Shown here: positions 38,643 to 47,120 of the stretch, piece after piece
Numbering within the stretch: position 1 is the first letter of the stretch
Layout: each line of letters begins with the position of its first letter
Assembly (NCBI GenBank): GCA_029256185.1
Contig: JAQSYI010000041.1
Span: 1-64,000, forward strand
Source: Paenibacillaceae bacterium
GTDB taxonomy: Bacteria; Bacillota; Bacilli; Paenibacillales; NBRC-103111
Length of the DNA: 64,000 nt
Reading direction: 5' to 3'
Translations under genes and position numbers: made by a program
Notes under the pieces: generated by a model
The model's database searches: none
The model's input: the letters and a program-made list of their open reading frames with translations, nothing else
What the model was told of the DNA's origin: nothing

Positions 38643-38665
38643 TTAATAATAAGGGGAGACAGAAC

Positions 38666-39823
38666 ATGAAGCCAATTAAATTCTGTGATACTACCCTGCG
38701 TGACGGTGAGCAGGCAGCGGGTGTGGTTTTCTCGCCTGAAGAGAAGCGGGAGATTGTACGCCAGCTTTCGCGTGCTGGTGTGGAGCAGGCGGAGATCGGC
38801 ATACCAGCCATGGGAGAGGAAGAACGCTCGGTGATCCGTTCTATTGTGGAACTGGGGCTGCCCATTCAGCTGTCTGCATGGAACAGGGCGATCAAAGAGG
38901 ATGTTGATGCTTCTCTGGAAACGGGAGTCAATTGGGTGCATCTGACCATACCTACCTCTGATCTGCAAATAAAAGCCAAGCTGCATATGAACCGTCAGGA
39001 GATTGTCAGCATGATCAGGCGTTCGGTGGCCTATGCCCAGAGCCATAATTTGGGCGTTTCTGTCGGGTTTGAAGATGCTTCGCGGGCTTATACGCCTTTT
39101 CTGGCAGAGCTTATGCTGATGCTGTACAGCGATGGTGTCAGGCGGTTTCGGTATGCGGATACCGTGTCGGTGCTGCAGCCGGTTACGGTCAGGGAGAAGA
39201 TCAAATCCCTGCTGGCTGAATGCCCGGAGGATGTGGAACTGGAGGTACATTGCCATAACGACTTCGGCCTGGCGACGGCTAATACGTTGGCGGCCTTGGA
39301 GGCGGGTGCTCTGTGGGCCAGTACGACGGTTACGGGAATCGGGGAACGTGCAGGGAATGCATCCATGGAGGAGGTTGCGCTTGGATGGCGGCATTTGTAC
39401 GGGGGGAGAATCGCTCTTGACACCATTCAGTTCAAGGAATTGGCCGAATATGTCAGCGGCGCGGCGGGTCGGCCGCTGCCTCCGGCGAAGCCTATTGTCG
39501 GGCCAATGGTGTTCACTCATGAGTCCGGCATTCATGTTGACGGTATGCTGAAGAACAGGGAAACTTATCAAAGTTTTGATCCGGTGGAGGTGGGAAGTGA
39601 GCACCGTTTTGTGCTTGGCAAACATTCCGGCTGGAAGACAGTGGCTCATATTTTGCGTCAGAATGGGATTCGTCCCAACCGGGAGCTGAGCATGGAACTG
39701 ATGCGTGAAGTCCGTCTGGAGGCCGACCGGGGCAAACGTCTTATTGGGGTTGATGAATTGGTAAGGCTGATGGAAGGTGTGAAAAAAGAGTATGAAGCCG
39801 CCACGGTTGAAGCGGATGATTGA
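38666..39823 (+). CDS. nifV: Homocitrate synthase NifV
   Basis: 385 residues, DRE-TIM metallolyase. It condenses acetyl-CoA with 2-oxoglutarate to (R)-homocitrate, the organic ligand of FeMo-co and FeFe-co. FCDTTLRDGEQAAGV at the N-terminus gives the catalytic Arg-Asp, and HCHNDFGLATANTLAALEAGA supplies the metal His residues. 385 residues suits NifV, which lacks the long regulatory domain of isopropylmalate synthase. AAGGGGAG precedes the ATG. Unlike the usual Paenibacillus order, nifV is parted from hesA by 1.6 kb and has its own GlnR-type promoter. Confidence 0.95.
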   Translation: MKPIKFCDTTLRDGEQAAGVVFSPEEKREIVRQLSRAGVEQAEIGIPAMGEEERSVIRSIVELGLPIQLSAWNRAIKEDVDASLETGVNWVHLTIPTSDLQIKAKLHMNRQEIVSMIRRSVAYAQSHNLGVSVGFEDASRAYTPFLAELMLMLYSDGVRRFRYADTVSVLQPVTVREKIKSLLAECPEDVELEVHCHNDFGLATANTLAALEAGALWASTTVTGIGERAGNASMEEVALGWRHLYGGRIALDTIQFKELAEYVSGAAGRPLPPAKPIVGPMVFTHESGIHVDGMLKNRETYQSFDPVEVGSEHRFVLGKHSGWKTVAHILRQNGIRPNRELSMELMREVRLEADRGKRLIGVDELVRLMEGVKKEYEAATVEADD

Positions 39824-39854
39824 AATGCGGTGTGTTTGAAGGCGGTCTTAATGA

Positions 39855-39963
39855 GCTCCTCATGAGGAGCTCTGTGGCCTGCAAACGGCAGGGACTATTG
39901 GAGATTTAAATGATAAATGCAGCGGAACTGCTCATGTCGGGCGGTCCTGCTGTTTTTTTTTTG
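39855..39963 (+). terminator. nifV terminator region
   Basis: A perfect 20-bp palindrome GAGCTCCTCATGAGGAGCTC at 39855-39874 is followed by a second, weaker stem (CAGC-GGA against TCC-GCTG, 39920-39952) that runs into T10. Confidence 0.65.
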
Positions 39964-40084
39964 TTGTAAGCCGGTTTTTTAGGGTGGCTGTGGCATTCCC
40001 TGTGTCCGGTCCAATTGCCGGATAACATGTCGAAGAAAAGAAAACATTCTCATTATTTACTGAAAGCGCTTAATGTTATGTATA

Positions 40085-40101
40085 TGTAAGATATAGTGAC
40101 A
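40085..40101 (+). promoter_or_regulatory. GlnR box of the nifB2 promoter
   Basis: TGTAAGATATAGTGACA, an exact site. The preceding AATGTTATGTATA resembles the same place upstream of nifB1. No downstream site II is found in this leader. Confidence 0.82.
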
Positions 40102-40138
40102 TGTATTCTGACAATGTAACAAACTGAGAAAAGGGGCA

Positions 40139-40167
40139 TTGAACTGGGGAAGATTAAGAAGTAATAT
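40139..40167 (+). promoter_or_regulatory. nifB2 promoter
   Basis: TTGAAC-17-TAATAT, giving a predicted start near 40174 and a leader of about 100 AT-rich bases with a TATCTAGATA palindrome. Confidence 0.6.
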
Positions 40168-40275
40168 AAGTAGATATAGTTTATTTTGAATTTTTGAAGC
40201 GATTATCTTGAGTTAAGTTATATTTAATTATATCTAGATATAAATCATCTATAAATTCATCAAGGGGGACGGACT

Positions 40276-41586
40276 ATGGAAACCGCATTGATATTAAATC
40301 ATCCATGTTATAGTGAGGAGGCACATCATCATTTTGCCAGGATGCATGCAGCCGTCGCTCCTAAATGTAATGTTTCCTGCCATTACTGCAACCGCAAATT
40401 TGATTGTGCCAATGAAAGCAGGCCCGGGGTGGTAAGCAAGCTGCTAAGTCCGGAGGAGGCTCTCCACAAAATGGTTGAGTTTTCTGCGCGCCTCCCTACG
40501 CTTACGGTGTTCGGAATCGCCGGGCCGGGCGACCCTCTGGCTAATCCGGAGCAGACGTTTCGAACGCTGCGGTTGGTGAAGCATGCTTTTCCCGATGTGC
40601 ATCTCTGTTTAAGCACCAACGGGCTGATGCTGCCTGAATATATCGATGAAATTCACGAGCTGGGAATCAAGCATGTAACCGTCACGTTGAATGCCGTGGA
40701 TGAACATATCGGAAAGCAGCTGTACGGGTACGTCAGGTACAAAGGGAAGATGTATTACGGCAAGGAAGCAGCGGCGCTCCTTCTGCAGCAGCAATTGAGA
40801 GGGATTAAGCAGCTGACGGCAAACGGCGTCTTGTGCAAGGTGAATTCAGTGCTCGTTCCGCAAATCAACGGCCGGCATCTGCCTGAGGTGACCGCAGTAA
40901 TCAAGGAGCTTGGGGCCTTCTCGCATAATATTATGCCTCTGATCTTGTCTCCCGGCAGCAAATTCGAGAAGGAAGGGATAAAGCCGCCTTCTCCTGGTGA
41001 AGTGGTCCAGGTGCAGCAGGCCAGCGCCCGGATCATGCCGGTGATGCGGCATTGCCGCCAATGCCGTGCGGACGCCGTTGGTTTGTTGGGAGCGGACTTG
41101 AGCCAGACCCCGGATATGCTGCCGCCAAAAGAAGGGCTTGACGCAGAGAAGCGGATGGAGCTCAGGGAGCGCTTGGTATCGCAAATTCAGGAGCGCACCG
41201 CTCCCCAAGGGGAGGTTTTGGAGCATGCCGTCAGGGTTGCGGTAGCCACAAGAGGCTCCAATGTGATCAACCAGCATTTTGGCCATGCCAAAGAATTTGT
41301 TATCTACGATGTGGCGGGAGAAACGATCCGGTTGGTTGGGGTGCGCAAGGTTCAAGCGTATTGCAACGGCACGGCGGATTGCCGCTCCAAAGGGGGGCAC
41401 AACCCGCTCGCGGATACACTGGAGATGCTTCAAGACTGCAGGCTGCTGCTATGCTCGGGAATCGGCAAAGCACCCAGCTTGAAGCTGATGCAGGCGGGTA
41501 TTGTTCCCTTGATTCGAAAGGGACCCATTGACGAACAACTGCTGGAGAATGTCCGGTACCTGAGTTATTTTGCCCCTAACCATTGA
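40276..41586 (+). CDS. nifB: NifB, copy 2
   Basis: 436 residues, same layout as copy 1: radical SAM Cys at 31, 35 and 38 (CNVSCHYC) and a C-terminal NifX-like domain with HFGHAKEFVIYDV. It differs widely in the linker between the domains (around 290-330). All catalytic Cys are kept, so both copies should be active. It heads the second cofactor operon, which leads through nifENX2 and nifI1I2 toward anf, and may supply FeFe-cofactor precursor. Ribosome site AAGGGGGACGG. Confidence 0.95.
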   Translation: METALILNHPCYSEEAHHHFARMHAAVAPKCNVSCHYCNRKFDCANESRPGVVSKLLSPEEALHKMVEFSARLPTLTVFGIAGPGDPLANPEQTFRTLRLVKHAFPDVHLCLSTNGLMLPEYIDEIHELGIKHVTVTLNAVDEHIGKQLYGYVRYKGKMYYGKEAAALLLQQQLRGIKQLTANGVLCKVNSVLVPQINGRHLPEVTAVIKELGAFSHNIMPLILSPGSKFEKEGIKPPSPGEVVQVQQASARIMPVMRHCRQCRADAVGLLGADLSQTPDMLPPKEGLDAEKRMELRERLVSQIQERTAPQGEVLEHAVRVAVATRGSNVINQHFGHAKEFVIYDVAGETIRLVGVRKVQAYCNGTADCRSKGGHNPLADTLEMLQDCRLLLCSGIGKAPSLKLMQAGIVPLIRKGPIDEQLLENVRYLSYFAPNH

Positions 41587-41674
41587 GCTTCCGGTTGATT
41601 CCGGGAAAGAGTTTTTATAGTTGCACGCTATTCTGCGGTTTTTGTGTTTCCATCATCCGGAAGGAGGGCTTGCG

Positions 41675-43045
41675 ATGCCAAAGGATTATTCCAACTTGTT
41701 TATTGAACCCGGTTGCGAACATAATTCCCAGGAAAAGAGAGGCTGCTCCCGCCCCAAACCTGGTGAACTGACCAAAGGCTGCGCTTTTCAAGGCTCTCAG
41801 AGCGCTCTGCTGCCAGTCTCTGATGCTGCCCATCTGGTGCATGGCACTCCGGGGTGTCTCGAAAATAGCTGGGGAATGCTCGAGGGCGGCTCACTGGGCG
41901 TCCCGTTATCCCCGTTCGGATTCTCCACCGGGCTGACGGAACGGGATATTGTGCTTGGGGGAGAGGGGAGGCTGCTGGAAGCGATAGAATATATAGCTGA
42001 AAATTACCGCTTCAAATGCATATTTGTATACGCGACCTGCATTACTCTGCTGACCATGGAGGATTTGGACGCCATCTGCAGCCAAGCGGAGCGAAAGTGG
42101 AACATTTCTGTCGTTCCCATCCATAACCCCGGCTTCTCCGGAAGCAAGAACATGGGCAACCGTCAAGCGGGAGAGGCTTTGTTTGAGAAAGTAATCGGCA
42201 CGGAAGGGACTAAGCCGGAAAAGGCTACGCCTCTGGATATCAATCTGATCGGGGAGTATCATTTTGCCGGTGAAGGAAAGGAGATAGAGATGCTCTTATC
42301 CAAGGTGGGCATCCGGGTTCTGTCCCGGATTGGCGGAGAAAGCAGCTATCAGGAGCTGAAAACGGCCCATTTTGCCAAAGTGAATATGCTTGTCAGCAGC
42401 AGATCCATGATTACGTTGGCCCGTAAAATGCAGGATAGCTATGAGATTCCTTACTTTGAGGGCTCCTTCTATGGCACGAGGGAAATCCGGTTTTCCTTGC
42501 GCCAGCTGGCTTTCCATCTGCAGGATCAGCAGTTGGATAAGCGGCTCCACCGTTATATCCGCAAGGAGGAAGAGCGTCTGCGCAAGGAAATCGCCTTGAC
42601 CTACAGACCGTTAAAAGGCAAAAAAGTGGTGCTTTATACCGATGGCACGGAAAGCTGGGCGTTCATCTCCGCTTTGCAGGAGCTGGGATTGAAGATTGTC
42701 GGGATCGGAACGAACAAGAATGCCCAGGAGGATTTCTCCCGCATCAAGGAACGGGCGGCTCATGATACGGTGCTGGTGAAAGAGAGCGACGAAAGAAGAA
42801 TTCTTAAGCTTTACCGGGAGCGGAGGGCGGATCTGATGATCGTAAGCGGACGTAATGCCTACGTTCCGCTTAAGGAGAAAATACCCTTCCTGGATATTGA
42901 CCAGGAACGTCATGGCCCTTATTCCGGCTATGCCGGTCTAAGGAGGATGGCACAGGATTTGCTCGATATTCTTGATCAGCCGGTCTGGAAGCTGATCGAT
43001 ATGAAGTCACCTTGGGAGGAAGAAGAATATGGAGCCCAATCATGA
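41675..43045 (+). CDS. nifE: NifE-like scaffold alpha, copy 2
   Basis: 456 residues. Cluster Cys in KGCAFQGSQ, HGTPGCLENSWG and YATCITLLTMEDLD match NifE. It is more divergent than copy 1 (for example GLTERDIVLGGEGRLLEAIEY). ATG 41675 follows AAGGAGGG; the frame from 41621 has no ribosome site. It overlaps nifN2 by 17 bases, as the first pair does, so the two nifEN pairs come from one duplication or a transfer of the whole block. It may serve Mo cofactor under other conditions or another cofactor. Confidence 0.93.
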   Translation: MPKDYSNLFIEPGCEHNSQEKRGCSRPKPGELTKGCAFQGSQSALLPVSDAAHLVHGTPGCLENSWGMLEGGSLGVPLSPFGFSTGLTERDIVLGGEGRLLEAIEYIAENYRFKCIFVYATCITLLTMEDLDAICSQAERKWNISVVPIHNPGFSGSKNMGNRQAGEALFEKVIGTEGTKPEKATPLDINLIGEYHFAGEGKEIEMLLSKVGIRVLSRIGGESSYQELKTAHFAKVNMLVSSRSMITLARKMQDSYEIPYFEGSFYGTREIRFSLRQLAFHLQDQQLDKRLHRYIRKEEERLRKEIALTYRPLKGKKVVLYTDGTESWAFISALQELGLKIVGIGTNKNAQEDFSRIKERAAHDTVLVKESDERRILKLYRERRADLMIVSGRNAYVPLKEKIPFLDIDQERHGPYSGYAGLRRMAQDLLDILDQPVWKLIDMKSPWEEEEYGAQS

Positions 43046-44348
43046 GGAAGCATACCGGCCGCTTGCCATTAATCCGTTCCGTATCAGCCAGCCTCTCGGC
43101 GGAGTGCTGGCGCTTCAGGGGATATATAAATCCGTTCCCATCCTCCACGGAGCCCAGGGCTGCGCGGAATCCATCAAGACCGTCATGTCCCGCCACTTCC
43201 GCGAACCCATCTCTATCCAGAATATAGCCATGCATGAATACAATCTGATCTTCGGCGGGGCGGATACCATCCGGGAGGTCGTGAACATTGTCATGTCCAA
43301 GCATAAGCCGGATGTGATCGGGATAATAGGCACCTCATTGACGGAGGTGGTCGGGGAGGATCTGCTCGAAGCAGCGGCTTCCTACGGAAAGGACAACGTG
43401 TTTGCCCTGCGGGATAAGCTGTTGTTTGCCTTGTATCTCCCTGATTATGAAGGCTCCATGGAATCAGGATATGCCAAGACCGTCTATTCCGTACTGCAGG
43501 AAGTAATCAGGCGCAACACCCATACTTCCCGCAAAAGGCACAAGAACCGCATTAATCTCCTTGCAGGCTCTCATCTGTCACCCGGCGACGTAATGGAGCT
43601 CAAGGAGATCATAGCTTCTTTTGGTCTGGAGGTCATTGTGCTGCCGGACCTGTCTTCCTCGTTGACGGGACATCTGCTCACAGGCCATACTCCATTGTCG
43701 AGAGGCGGGGTCCCGCTGGATTATCTCAACGAAATTTCCACATCCGCCTTCACCATTGCCATTGGCGGCAGCATGGAGTCCTCTGCCCGGCTGCTGCAGC
43801 AGGCTCTGGATATTCCATACAGAGTGTTCCCTGCCTTGACCGGATTGCAGGCCACGGATGATTTCTTCCGCTTCCTGCAGCAGCACAGCCGCAATGAGGT
43901 GCAGGTCAAATACCGCTGGCAGCGTCAATTCCTGTTGGACACCCTGCTTGATACCCGTTCTGTATTCCGGGGGAAGAAGGTTGTTGCCGCGCTGGACCCG
44001 GATCATCTGGTTGCCTTGCACCAATGGCTGGTGGAGGCAGGGGTCAAGTCCTTCCGCTCGGTGGCGTCCGCTCCTTCTCCGGCGCTTGAACAGCTTGCAG
44101 GAAAGGTTCGGGTTGGAGATCTTGAGGATCTGGAGGCGGAAGCCGCGGGCGGGGCGGATCTGTGGATCAGCAATTCCCACGGGGAACAGGCGGCCCGACG
44201 CAATGGCGTTCCCTTTATTCCCTTGGGCTTCCCCATCTTTAACCGCTTCGGCTCACCGATGTCCATCAATGTGGGATACAAGGGGACGGTGGATCAATTG
44301 AACTGTTTCGGCAACATCCTGATGAACAAGGAGAGTGTGTACCGATGA
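43029..44348 (+). CDS. nifN: NifN-like scaffold beta, copy 2
   Basis: 439 residues. LAINPFRISQPLGGVLALQGIY, HGAQGCAESIKTVMSRHFREP and SFGLEVIVLPDLSSSLTGHL parallel copy 1, as does the end YKGTVDQLNCFGN. It overlaps nifE2 by 17 bases and nifX2 by 4, keeping the exact junctions of the first set. Confidence 0.93.
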   Translation: MEPNHEEAYRPLAINPFRISQPLGGVLALQGIYKSVPILHGAQGCAESIKTVMSRHFREPISIQNIAMHEYNLIFGGADTIREVVNIVMSKHKPDVIGIIGTSLTEVVGEDLLEAAASYGKDNVFALRDKLLFALYLPDYEGSMESGYAKTVYSVLQEVIRRNTHTSRKRHKNRINLLAGSHLSPGDVMELKEIIASFGLEVIVLPDLSSSLTGHLLTGHTPLSRGGVPLDYLNEISTSAFTIAIGGSMESSARLLQQALDIPYRVFPALTGLQATDDFFRFLQQHSRNEVQVKYRWQRQFLLDTLLDTRSVFRGKKVVAALDPDHLVALHQWLVEAGVKSFRSVASAPSPALEQLAGKVRVGDLEDLEAEAAGGADLWISNSHGEQAARRNGVPFIPLGFPIFNRFGSPMSINVGYKGTVDQLNCFGNILMNKESVYR

Positions 44349-44740
44349 AAGTGGCATTTGCTTCGATTAACGGGAAGCATCTGGACTGCCACTTTGGCCG
44401 TTGCCCTTCTTTTTCTATATTCAACTTCACGGAGGAAGGGTTCAAGTGGCTGGAATCCCGTTCTGTGCCGGATATGCCGGGAGATGAGGATGAAGGGAGC
44501 CGAATCGGCAAGAGGCTGCGGGTCATTGGGGATTGCAAAGTGCTGTTCGTGGAAGCCATCGGCAATGTGGCGGCCAAAAAAGCGATGAAGGCCGGGATCA
44601 TGGTGTTCAAATCCGATTCCGGGACCGAAGTGATTCCTCAATTGGAGAAGCTGCAGCGCATGTTGAAGGAACGCCCTCCCCTTTGGCTTGTCAAGCTGCT
44701 GCGGCAAGCGGCCGAGGAAGAGCGGGAGTGGGACGGATAG
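44345..44740 (+). CDS. nifX: NifX, copy 2
   Basis: 131 residues. HFGRCPSFSIFNFTEEGFKWLES and RPPLWLVKLLRQ match NifX copy 1. ATG overlaps the nifN2 stop (ATGA). A 215-base gap with a hairpin repeat and a CAGAATATT motif separates it from nifI1. Confidence 0.92.
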   Translation: MKVAFASINGKHLDCHFGRCPSFSIFNFTEEGFKWLESRSVPDMPGDEDEGSRIGKRLRVIGDCKVLFVEAIGNVAAKKAMKAGIMVFKSDSGTEVIPQLEKLQRMLKERPPLWLVKLLRQAAEEEREWDG

Positions 44741-44876
44741 ACGGTTGCGGACGGCCGGATAACGCTTGCAGGAGGTGAGGCTCTATAAGCCTATGACAAA
44801 GCGCGAAGGGTACGGTAAGCGGAAGCGGTCATCATGCAGCAGGAAAAGACAGAATATTAAAACAACTCAAGCCTAG

Positions 44877-44937
44877 GCAGATGCTTACGAAGCCAGTTTT
44901 TCGGATATGCCGCTAAAGTGGCAATCAACTCAAAACT
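44877..44937 (+). repeat. Linker-hairpin repeat in the nifI1 leader
   Basis: The linker ATGCTTACGAAGCCAG (44881-44896) leads into AGTTTT (44895-44900), which pairs with AAAACT (44932-44937) across a loop. The same linker occurs twice before anfD and three times before anfG. Confidence 0.7.
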
Positions 44938-44955
44938 TTTAGGAGGATGTCTTCT

Positions 44956-45273
44956 ATGAAAATGGTTCGGGCGATTGTAAGACCGGAGAAAGTCGACAGC
45001 ATTGTCGAAGGGCTGGAGGAAGCGGGGCACTTCTCCTTAACCAAGCTTAACGTATTCGGAAGAGGCAAACAGAAGGGGATTACCCTGGGAGACGTTCATT
45101 ATGATGAGCTCCCCAAGGTCATGGTGCTGATGGTTGTGGATGATGAGAGCGTGGAGGAAGTGATTAAAATCATCAGCTTCAAGTCCTATACGGGGCATTT
45201 TGGCGACGGCAAGGTATTCGTAAGTCCGGTAGAGGAAGCGATCACGATCCGGACGGGCGCCAGAGGACTCTAG
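44956..45273 (+). CDS. nifI1: NifI1, PII-family nitrogenase regulator
   Basis: 105 residues, PII fold with MKMVRAIVRPEKVDSIVEGLEEAGHFSLTKLNVFGRGKQKG. The NifI1 subgroup binds NifDK with NifI2 and switches off nitrogenase when ammonium is high, sensing ATP/ADP and 2-oxoglutarate. Its T-loop (GITLGDVHYDELPK) lacks the standard GlnB uridylylation Tyr context. ATG 44956 is 9 bases past AGGAGG; ATG 44947 abuts it. nifI genes are well known in archaea and clostridia, and are less expected in this group. Confidence 0.9.
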   Translation: MKMVRAIVRPEKVDSIVEGLEEAGHFSLTKLNVFGRGKQKGITLGDVHYDELPKVMVLMVVDDESVEEVIKIISFKSYTGHFGDGKVFVSPVEEAITIRTGARGL

Positions 45274-45319
45274 AGAAATACAGGGCTCTAGAGAAATACA
45301 GGACTCTAGCTACATACAG
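45266..45319 (+). repeat. 18-bp triplet repeat between nifI1 and nifI2
   Basis: Three tandem 18-bp units (45266-45283, 45284-45301, 45302-45319). The first two read G-A/G-CTCTAGAGAAATACAG; the third is altered inside. The first unit covers the nifI1 stop codon and the last one supplies part of the nifI2 ribosome region. Confidence 0.85.
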
Positions 45320-45333
45320 AGGGAGGCAGCGGT

Positions 45334-45708
45334 ATGAAGGAATTGATTGCGATCATCAGGCCCAACAAAATGACGGCGACCAAAGAGGCGCTGGATGAGT
45401 TGGGTTACCCGTCCATGACGGTGTCTGCTGTTATGGGAAGGGGAAAGCAAAGAGGGATTGCCGGTGAAGTCAAAATTACCGAAGGCATCGTGCTGGCCGA
45501 GGCTAAGGCGGCTTCGATCAGCATGAAATATGTGCCGAAGCGCTTCATTAACATTATTGTGCAGGATGTCGATGTGGAGGATGTTGTGGCTGCTATTATC
45601 CGTGTAAACCGGACGGAGCAGGTCGGCGACGGCCGGATTTTTATTCTTCCTATTGAAGAAGCGCTCCGGGTTCGGACTGGTGAAGTCGGAGAAGCGGCTA
45701 TTAACTGA
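45334..45708 (+). CDS. nifI2: NifI2, PII-family nitrogenase regulator
   Basis: 124 residues. MKELIAIIRPNKMTATKEALDELGYPSMTV and GRGKQRG mark the PII fold, and the longer T-loop (GEVKITEGIVLAEAKAASISMKYVPKR) marks the NifI2 subgroup. It acts together with NifI1 on nitrogenase. Ribosome site GAGGGAGG. It lies downstream of nifI1 and is followed by accessory genes not usually linked to nif. Whether the targets are NifDK, AnfDGK or both cannot be told. Confidence 0.9.
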   Translation: MKELIAIIRPNKMTATKEALDELGYPSMTVSAVMGRGKQRGIAGEVKITEGIVLAEAKAASISMKYVPKRFINIIVQDVDVEDVVAAIIRVNRTEQVGDGRIFILPIEEALRVRTGEVGEAAIN

Positions 45709-45813
45709 TAAATGAGAGGTGGGAGGGGCGGCTCCGGCGCAGCTCTCCCCCCTCTTGCCGGGCATGAGAATACATTGCGGGCCGCGGGCCGCTTGCAGGA
45801 AGGAGCTGATGAG

Positions 45814-46527
45814 ATGAGACTTCATTATTTGCAGCATATTCCATTGGAAAATCCGGGAAGTATTCTGGCTTGGGCCAAGGAACGGGGGCACTCCCTCTCC
45901 CACACCTTTTTCTTCGACGGTGAGCCGCTTCCGGAGCTGCAGGATTTCGATTGGCTTGTGATTATGGGAGGGCCCATGAATATTTATGAGGAGGAACGTT
46001 ATCCCTGGCTTGCTGCGGAGAAGGAACTGATCAGGCAATCCATTGAAGCGGGCAAGGTGCTGCTGGGCATCTGCCTGGGCAGCCAGCTGATTGCCGATGT
46101 AATCGGCGGCAAGGTAACGACGAACAAGCAGCCTGAGATTGGCTGGTTCCCGGTTTATTTTCATCAAGAAGCGAGAGAGGATCCTCTGTTCTCCGTTTTC
46201 CCGGAGGAGCCTGTCGTCTTTCATTGGCATTACGATACATTCAGTGTTTTGCCGGAGGAGGCGCAGGTGTACGCATACAGCGCCGCCTGCAAGCATCAGG
46301 CATATGTATACCGGGGGCGTGTTTTCGGCTTTCAGTTTCACCTGGAGAATACCGCCGAGCTGCTTCAAGGCTATATTGCCGAATCGGGAAACGAGTTGAA
46401 CAAGGCGGATTATGTGCAGACGGCGGCTGAGCTTATTGCCCATCCCGAGTACCTTGTCCGCAATAATGAATGGATGGCGGCTTTTTTGACAAGGCTGGAG
46501 GAAAAAATGAACAGGGGTGAGCTTTAA
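45814..46527 (+). CDS. Class I glutamine amidotransferase
   Basis: 237 residues, stand-alone GATase1 fold like the amidotransferase half of GMP synthase. The nucleophile elbow GICLGSQL holds the catalytic Cys, and GFQFHLE the His-x-Glu pair. No synthase domain is attached, so the acceptor of the ammonia is unknown; it could be a gamma-glutamyl hydrolase. ATG 45814 follows AAGGAG; the frame from 45712 has no ribosome site. Its stop overlaps the next ATG (TAATG). Location in the nif operon hints at a role tied to glutamine or nitrogen status. Confidence 0.88.
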   Translation: MRLHYLQHIPLENPGSILAWAKERGHSLSHTFFFDGEPLPELQDFDWLVIMGGPMNIYEEERYPWLAAEKELIRQSIEAGKVLLGICLGSQLIADVIGGKVTTNKQPEIGWFPVYFHQEAREDPLFSVFPEEPVVFHWHYDTFSVLPEEAQVYAYSAACKHQAYVYRGRVFGFQFHLENTAELLQGYIAESGNELNKADYVQTAAELIAHPEYLVRNNEWMAAFLTRLEEKMNRGEL

Positions 46528-47120
46528 TGGAGCATGTCAGCTATGCGAAGAGAGACTGCCGTGACCAGGCGGTGATTGGAAAATTTCTGAATGAAGCGAG
46601 AACCGGCGTAATCGCCATTGCAGGCGACGAATATCCCTATGGGGTGCCTGTCAACTATGTATGGCATAACGGAAACATCTATTTTCACGGTATGGGGTCA
46701 GGCAAAAAGCTGCGGCTGCTGGAGCATAATTCCAAAGTCAGCTTTACGGTGTACAAAGAGCATGGGACTACTACTGATCCGGTGCCTTGCCATGCCGATA
46801 CCTCTTATTTGAGCGTAATGATCTTTGGCGAGGCGGCCAGGGTGACGGATCATCAGGAGGCGGCAGAGGCGCTGCAGCTGTTTCTGGATAAGTTCACCCC
46901 AGGCTTCTATAAACAGAAGCTCTCACCCAAGATGGTGGAAAAGTACCGTTCCGCTATGGACGGGAATGCTGTGGCAGTTATCCGGATCACTCCTGTGCAT
47001 CTCACTGCCAAAGAAAATGCGGTTGCTCCCGAGGAGATGTTCCATCACGGGCAAAAGCCGCCGGGGCATCCCGGAGGAACCGCAGGAGGAGGTTCCCATG
47101 ACACTATCCATGGAGCCTGA
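46527..47120 (+). CDS. Pyridoxamine 5'-phosphate oxidase-like flavin protein
   Basis: 197 residues of the split-barrel FMN-binding fold, NimA/PNPOx-like: AIAGDEYPYGVPVNYVWHNGNIYFHG and SYLSVMIFGEAARV are typical. Such proteins bind FMN, F420 or heme and reduce small molecules. The tail is Gly/His/Pro-rich (FHHGQKPPGHPGGTAGGGSHDTIHG) and could bind metal. It is translationally coupled to the amidotransferase gene (TAATG) and overlaps the nifW-like gene by 23 bases. Confidence 0.85.
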   Translation: MEHVSYAKRDCRDQAVIGKFLNEARTGVIAIAGDEYPYGVPVNYVWHNGNIYFHGMGSGKKLRLLEHNSKVSFTVYKEHGTTTDPVPCHADTSYLSVMIFGEAARVTDHQEAAEALQLFLDKFTPGFYKQKLSPKMVEKYRSAMDGNAVAVIRITPVHLTAKENAVAPEEMFHHGQKPPGHPGGTAGGGSHDTIHGA

